NCBI GenBank assembly: GCA_017592775.1
Contig: JAGFNJ010000033.1
Coordinates: 1-57,194 of the forward strand
Reading direction: 5' to 3'
Source of the DNA: Candidatus Accumulibacter conexus
Lineage (GTDB): Bacteria > Pseudomonadota > Gammaproteobacteria > Burkholderiales > Rhodocyclaceae
Length of the DNA: 57,194 bases
The notes below the pieces were generated by a model. It made no database searches and was not told the DNA's origin. It was given only the letters and a program-made list of their open reading frames with translations. Both the position numbers and the translations under genes were made by a program. This document shows, piece by piece, positions 52,480 to 57,194 of the stretch (position 1 is the first letter of the stretch; every line of letters begins with the position of its first letter).

Positions 52480-55400
52480 GGGGCTGATCCTCCTTGTCGC
52501 TCGCGGTAGGCGGCTTTCCTGGCTCGCTGTCGGCAGTCGCCGCGCCGTGCGCGGCGCCGGTGTCTCCCTTGTGCGAGAGCCTCTCGACGACGTAGAAGGT
52601 CACCGGAATCAGGAAGATGGCGATGCAGGTCGCGGCCAGCATGCCACCGATGACCGTGCTGCCCATGACCTGGCGCGAAAGCGCGCCGGCGCCGCTGGCG
52701 ATCGCCAGTGGCACGCAGCCGAGGACGAAGGCGAACGAGGTCATCAGGATCGGCCGCAGGCGCAGTTGAGCGCCTCTGAGGGTCGCCTCGACGAGCGACA
52801 GCTCTCCTTTTTCGTACTCCATCTTGGCGAATTCGACGATCAGGATGGCGTTCTTCGCCGCCAGACCGATCAGCATCACGAGGCCGATCTGCGCGTACAC
52901 GTTCAGTTCCTGGCCACGCAGCAGCAACGCGAAAAACGCGCCGGCAACGGCGATCGGCGTACCCAGCAGAACCGAGAAGGGGAGCGACCAGCTCTCGTAC
53001 TGTGCCGCCAGGATCAGGAAGACGCAGAGCAGCGAGAAGCCGAAGATGACTGCCGGCGACACGCCCTGCTGCGCCTTCTGCTCCTGGAAGGACATGCCCA
53101 TGTAGTCATAGCCCATTTCGCTGGGCATGGTTTCGGCGAAAACCGCCTCGAGCGCGCGCATCACCTGCACCGAACTGTAACCGGGCGCCGCCGAGGCGTT
53201 GATCTGCGCGCTGCGGTAGAGGTTGTAGCGCATCGTGAATTCCGGGCCGGAGATGTTGCGCACCGACGTCAGCGCCGACAGCGGCACCGCTTCCCCCTTG
53301 TTGTTGCGCACGTAGAACTGGCCGACGTTCTCGATGTTGGTGCGGTAATCGCCTTCGGCCTGGACGTACACCTGCCATTGGCGTCCGAAGCGGTTGAAGT
53401 AGTTGATGAAGCCGCTGCCGAGGAAGCTCTGCAGTGTCTTGTAGACGTCGCTGAGATTGACCCCCTGTTTGAGCACCTTGTCCTGGTCGACCTCGATGAA
53501 CAACTGCGGCACCGTCGGCCGGAAGGTGGTTGAAACGCTGGCGAACTCGGGGCGCTTTCTCGCCGCTTCGATGAACCGGGTGGTGTTCTCGGCGAGGAAG
53601 GCGATGTCCTTGCCAGCGCGGTCCTGCAGAACGAAGGTCGCGCCACCGGAGGTGCCGACCCCCTGGATGGCCGGTGGCGGAAACGCAAAGGCGATGGCGC
53701 CGGGGATGCTGGCCAGCCGCTTGCTGAGTTCGGCCTTGATCGCAGCGTACTGTTCGTCGGGCTGCTTGCGTTCCGCCCAGTTCTTGAGTGTGACGAAAAA
53801 GAAGGCGCTGTAGGTATTGGTCACCTGGCTCAGCATGCTGTAGCCGACGACCGTGGTGGTGTACTCGACGCCCGGCACCTTCATGATCAGCTCTTCCGCC
53901 TGGGCGGCAATTTCCGACGTGCGTTGCAGCGACGAGGCATCGGGGAGCTGGACCGCGGCGAAGACGTAACCCTGATCCTCATCCGGGAGGAAGCCGGCGG
54001 GGACCAGCTTGCCGAAAAAACCGGCACCCGCCGCGGCGGCGACGAGGAACAGGAGACTGATCGCGCTGCGCCGGATGGCAATCCGGCAGAGGCCGACATA
54101 GCCCCCGGTGACGCGGCCGAAGACCCCGTTGAACCAGTCGTAGAACTTCTGCAGCGGTCCGCTGCCCTTGACCTTGGGCCTGAGCAGCATGGCGCAGAGA
54201 GCGGGGCTCAGGGTCAGCGCGTTGAACGCCGAGATGACCACCGAGATGGCGATGGTGACCGCGAACTGCTGGTAGAGCTGGCCGGTGATCCCAGGAATGA
54301 AAGCGGTCGGCACGAAAACGGCCGCCAGGATGACGGCGATGGCGATCACCGGGCCGGTGACCTCCTCCATCGCCCTGATGGTTGCATCCTTGGGTGACAT
54401 GCCGTGCTCGATATGGTGCTCGACCGCTTCGACGACGACGATGGCGTCATCGACGACCAGGCCGATCGCCAGCACCAGACCGAACAGCGAAAGCGTGTTG
54501 ATCGAGAAGCCGAACATCGGGAACAGCATGAAGGTGCCGATCAGCGACACCGGCACCGCCAGCAGGGGAATCAGCGTCGCCCGCCAGCCCTGCAGGAAGA
54601 TGAAGACGACGAGTATGACCAGCACCAGCGCCTCGAACAGCGTGTGCTGGATTTCCTTGATCCCTTCGGTGACCGAGAGCGTCGTGTCGAGCGCGATGAC
54701 GTAGTCGAGGTCCGGCGGGAAACTCTCCTTGATCTTCTCCATCAACTCCTTGGCGCCGTTGGCCGCCTGCAGGGCATTGGCACCAGGCATCTGGTAGAGG
54801 GCAACGACAGCAGATGGTTTCCCGTTGAGCCGACCCTGCTGGCTGTAGGTCTGGGCGCCGAGCTCGATGCGCGCGACATCACTGACGCGCACGATGGACC
54901 CGTCGGGGTTGGCACGCAGGACGATGTTGCCGAATTGTTCCTCGCTCTGCAGCCGGCCCTGCGCGCGCACCGCGTAGGTGAATTCCTGGCCCCCCGGTAC
55001 CGGTTCGGCACCGATGGTTCCGGCCGGATTGACCGTATTCTGGGCGTTGACCGCGTTGATGATCTCCGGGATCGTGATGTTCAGCTTGGCCAGTTGGTCG
55101 GGCTTGACCCACAGCCGCATCGCGTACTGGCCGGCGCCGAAGACGGTGACGCTGGCGATTCCCTTGACGCGCGTCATCTGGTCGTTGATGTTGATGTACG
55201 CGTAGTTGGCGAGAAAGATGTTGTCGTAGGTACCGTTCGGCGAGTAGAGCGCGAACATGATCAGCGGCGACGAGGTCGACTTGGCGACGGTGACGCCGTA
55301 GTTGCGCACATCCGCGGGCAGTTGCGATTCAGCCTGGCCCTGGCGCATCTGGGCGAGCAACTGGTCGGTGTTGGCATCGGTGCCAAGCGCGAAGTTGACA

Positions 55401-55672
55401 TACAGCGTGGACTGGCCATTGTTGGCGTTGATCGAATACATGTAGTCCATGTTGTCGACGCCGGACATCTGCTGCTCGATCGGGGTGGCCACCGCCTGTT
55501 CGACGGTCAACGCATCGGCGCCGGTGTAGGTGCTGCTGACCTGAATCTGCGGCGGAACGATGTTCGGGAACTGGGCGGTCGGCAGCCCGGCCATGGTGAC
55601 CAGCCCGATGATGGTCATCAGGATCGAGATGACCATGGCGACGATCGGCCGGTTGATGAAGAACTTCGACAT
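52472..55672 (-). CDS. RND multidrug efflux pump, HAE1 family (AcrB/MexB type)
   Basis: 1066 aa, full length. N-terminal MSKFFINRPIVAMVISI, 12 membrane helices and two large periplasmic loops (about 40-340 and 560-870). The proton-relay aspartates are in LVLAIGLVVDDAIVVVEAVE. The HAE1 C-terminus has EFAKMEYEKGELSLVEATL. It exports drugs, detergents or solvents by proton antiport. It lies 6 nt downstream of the adaptor gene. Confidence 0.95.
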   Translation of the reverse strand: MSKFFINRPIVAMVISILMTIIGLVTMAGLPTAQFPNIVPPQIQVSSTYTGADALTVEQAVATPIEQQMSGVDNMDYMYSINANNGQSTLYVNFALGTDANTDQLLAQMRQGQAESQLPADVRNYGVTVAKSTSSPLIMFALYSPNGTYDNIFLANYAYININDQMTRVKGIASVTVFGAGQYAMRLWVKPDQLAKLNITIPEIINAVNAQNTVNPAGTIGAEPVPGGQEFTYAVRAQGRLQSEEQFGNIVLRANPDGSIVRVSDVARIELGAQTYSQQGRLNGKPSAVVALYQMPGANALQAANGAKELMEKIKESFPPDLDYVIALDTTLSVTEGIKEIQHTLFEALVLVILVVFIFLQGWRATLIPLLAVPVSLIGTFMLFPMFGFSINTLSLFGLVLAIGLVVDDAIVVVEAVEHHIEHGMSPKDATIRAMEEVTGPVIAIAVILAAVFVPTAFIPGITGQLYQQFAVTIAISVVISAFNALTLSPALCAMLLRPKVKGSGPLQKFYDWFNGVFGRVTGGYVGLCRIAIRRSAISLLFLVAAAAGAGFFGKLVPAGFLPDEDQGYVFAAVQLPDASSLQRTSEIAAQAEELIMKVPGVEYTTTVVGYSMLSQVTNTYSAFFFVTLKNWAERKQPDEQYAAIKAELSKRLASIPGAIAFAFPPPAIQGVGTSGGATFVLQDRAGKDIAFLAENTTRFIEAARKRPEFASVSTTFRPTVPQLFIEVDQDKVLKQGVNLSDVYKTLQSFLGSGFINYFNRFGRQWQVYVQAEGDYRTNIENVGQFYVRNNKGEAVPLSALTSVRNISGPEFTMRYNLYRSAQINASAAPGYSSVQVMRALEAVFAETMPSEMGYDYMGMSFQEQKAQQGVSPAVIFGFSLLCVFLILAAQYESWSLPFSVLLGTPIAVAGAFFALLLRGQELNVYAQIGLVMLIGLAAKNAILIVEFAKMEYEKGELSLVEATLRGAQLRLRPILMTSFAFVLGCVPLAIASGAGALSRQVMGSTVIGGMLAATCIAIFLIPVTFYVVERLSHKGDTGAAHGAATADSEPGKPPTASDKEDQPHA

Positions 55673-55678
55673 GGTGGC

Positions 55679-56911
55679 TTACCCCTTGCTTGCCGCTGCC
55701 GGCTTGTCGGCGGGCTGCGGCGCGGGTTTTTCCGCCGGTGTGGCCGGGGTGCCCGCTGCCGCAGCGTCGGCGACGTAGGGCTTGGGCGTGACGGCCATTC
55801 CCGGGCGCACCTTCTGCGTGCCCTCGGCGATCACCATCTCACCGGGTTGCAGCCCCTGGCTGATGATCCAGTCGCCACCGATGCGGTCGCCGACAGTGAC
55901 CGGCCGGATGTCGACCTTGTTGTCGGCACCGACGACCGCCAGCAGATACTTGCCCTGGATCTCGGTGACCGAACGCTGTGGCACCAGCAGGGCGCCCTTG
56001 GCGACCGACATGGTCGCCCGCACCTTGCCGTACTGTCCGGGGCGCAGCAGGCTGTTCGGGTTGGCAAACAGCGCCGCCGCCTTGAAGGTGCCGGTGCTCG
56101 GGTCGACCTGCCGGTTGAGGAGGTGGAACTTGCCCGGATGCGGATAGAGCGAGCCATCGACGAGGAAGAGGTCGAGTGGCACGTGTTCGTTCTTCGTCCC
56201 GCTGGCGGTGGCGGCGGTGGCGACCTTGAGATACTCGCGCTCGCTGATGTTGAAATAGACCTTGATCGGATCGACCGTCGACACGGTCGTCAACTCGGTC
56301 GCCATGCTCGGGCTCAGGAGATCGCCGATCTGCGCCTTGGCGATGCCGGCGATGCCGGTGACCGGCGAGGTGATCCGGGTGAAGCCGAGGTTGAGCCTGG
56401 CCGTCTTCAGCGACGCGTCGGCCGCCTCGAGGGCTGCCTTGGCCGACAGGTCGGAACCGGTGGCGTCGTCGAGATCCTTCTGGCTGACGGCGTTGAGCGC
56501 AGCCAGCGGCTTGATTCGCGCGAGGTTGGCGCGAGTCGTCTCATAGCGGGCGGCCTGCTGCGCCCGCAATCCCTTCGCTTCCTCGACCGCCGCCTCGAAG
56601 GTGCGCGGGTCGATCTCGAACAGCGGCTGGCCCTGCTTGACGAGGTCACCTTCGCGGTAATTCTGCTTGATCAGGTAGCCCGTCACCTGCGGCCGGATGA
56701 CGGCATTGACGTTGCCGTCGAGCGAACCGATCCACTCCATGTAGATCGGTACGTCCTTTTGCACCACCTTGACGACATCGACAACCGGAACTGCCGGCGC
56801 CGTTGCCTTCTTCTCGCTGCAGCCTGTGCCGGCCAGGAACAGCAGGCCGGCGAGTCCGGCGGCGACAACGCCCAGGGGGCGGCACGTGCGGGTCAAACGA
56901 GGGAGGGTCAT
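55679..56911 (-). CDS. RND efflux periplasmic adaptor (AcrA/MexA type)
   Basis: 410 aa. Lipoprotein signal with lipobox GTGC. Barrel-sandwich and hairpin segments: IRPQVTGYLIKQNYREGDLVKQGQ, FEIDPRTFEAAVEEA, TRITSPVTGIAG. It links the pump to the outer-membrane channel. The C-terminal tail is Ala/Pro/Lys-rich. AGGAG is five bases before the ATG. First gene of the operon; no TetR/MarR regulator is visible in the 158 nt upstream (56912-57069), which otherwise hold nothing but an AT-rich patch near 57010-57027. Confidence 0.93.
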   Translation of the reverse strand: MTLPRLTRTCRPLGVVAAGLAGLLFLAGTGCSEKKATAPAVPVVDVVKVVQKDVPIYMEWIGSLDGNVNAVIRPQVTGYLIKQNYREGDLVKQGQPLFEIDPRTFEAAVEEAKGLRAQQAARYETTRANLARIKPLAALNAVSQKDLDDATGSDLSAKAALEAADASLKTARLNLGFTRITSPVTGIAGIAKAQIGDLLSPSMATELTTVSTVDPIKVYFNISEREYLKVATAATASGTKNEHVPLDLFLVDGSLYPHPGKFHLLNRQVDPSTGTFKAAALFANPNSLLRPGQYGKVRATMSVAKGALLVPQRSVTEIQGKYLLAVVGADNKVDIRPVTVGDRIGGDWIISQGLQPGEMVIAEGTQKVRPGMAVTPKPYVADAAAAGTPATPAEKPAPQPADKPAAASKG

Positions 56912-57069
56912 GGTGGCTCCTGCGGGTGCTGGGTTGAGGCGCTGCTGCGAAGATGGGGATTATGGAGCAACGCGGCTTGGCAATCCAGCCTTCGGTATTG
57001 CCGCAGCAGTTCTCATTTTAGATTCCATGGTAGCGGGTGGTGAGGGTAGAGACTGTTGGAAGGGGTAAA

Positions 57070-57194
57070 TCAGCCGGTGTCTGGGGCGTTGGGAGCGAGG
57101 CGCTGCTGCATGAAGCGCATGAGGTGATCCCAGTCATCGAACGGCAGGTACTGTAGCAAGGCGCGCAGGTGTTCGAAGAAGGTACGGCGGGAGG
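57070..57194 (-). CDS. C-terminus of an unidentified protein (3' partial)
   Basis: The minus strand enters from the right edge with an open frame that reads RRTFFEHLRALLQYLPF, then DDWDHLMRFMQQRLAPN, and stops at 57070. About 41 residues are seen. Such aromatic, helical tails occur at the ends of some DDE transposases, but the family cannot be fixed from this piece. An AT-rich patch with TTCTCATTTT lies 50 nt downstream and could be an IS end. Confidence 0.4.
   Translation of the reverse strand, partial: SRRTFFEHLRALLQYLPFDDWDHLMRFMQQRLAPNAPDTG

Noticed and set aside
54404-57043. An 879-codon plus-strand frame over the RND pump and adaptor
   Set aside because: Antisense of well-known efflux genes; typical GC-rich shadow.

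Overview
The window is about 57 kb of very GC-rich, densely coded DNA from a proteobacterium, most probably a betaproteobacterium of the Rhodocyclales. The gene content (a PHA-synthase-like protein, a PHB-depolymerase-like esterase, PPK2, a soluble pyrophosphatase and a PEP-CTERM exported protein) fits a polyphosphate- and PHA-cycling, floc-forming organism of the Candidatus Accumulibacter type. That assignment is inference from gene content; no rRNA or other taxonomic marker is present.

Left end (1-4.2 kb, minus strand): a two-gene conflict-type module. A TIR/DUF4062-like protein is followed 6-9 nt later by a NACHT NTPase that ends in a formylglycine-generating-enzyme-like (C-type-lectin fold) domain. 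Both carry the same unusual glycine-rich motif. The last ~30 codons of the NACHT protein look like the variable region of a diversity-generating retroelement, and a GC-rich 8-bp/4-nt hairpin lies downstream. This is the most interesting part of the window.

4.2-19.7 kb: an exported amidohydrolase, a Sel1-repeat protein, a methyltransferase, a minus-strand fabI-pncA-pncB-PyrR-like cluster in which pncA has lost its first codons against the fabI stop, a four-gene peptide ABC transporter (lipoprotein, two permeases, double ATPase) and the lytic transglycosylase MltD.

19.7-32.8 kb is housekeeping: tRNA-Asp and tRNA-Val with promoters and terminators, a nucleotidyl cyclase-FHA protein with dksA, lolA-ftsK and a Crp-family regulator divergent from trxB-smr, then nadE-glnB, ppa, an alpha/beta hydrolase and two GSTs.

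33-41.5 kb is the storage/acyl-CoA and surface region: a composite PHB-depolymerase-like protein with a strong internal start site, enoyl-CoA hydratase, a PhaC-like protein, an acyl-CoA synthetase and a PEP-CTERM protein preceded by a good sigma-54 promoter match.

41.5-49 kb shows rearrangement: a broken DUF2461 gene, rtcB, a CoA-disulfide-reductase/rhodanese fusion flanked by two direct copies of the 3' end of a sulP gene (one an orphan fragment), then sulP overlapping a DUF2252 gene. 49-57 kb holds a glycine-zipper lipoprotein, a Rap1a/Tai protein, ppk2, a tripartite RND efflux operon and the end of an unidentified gene at the window edge.
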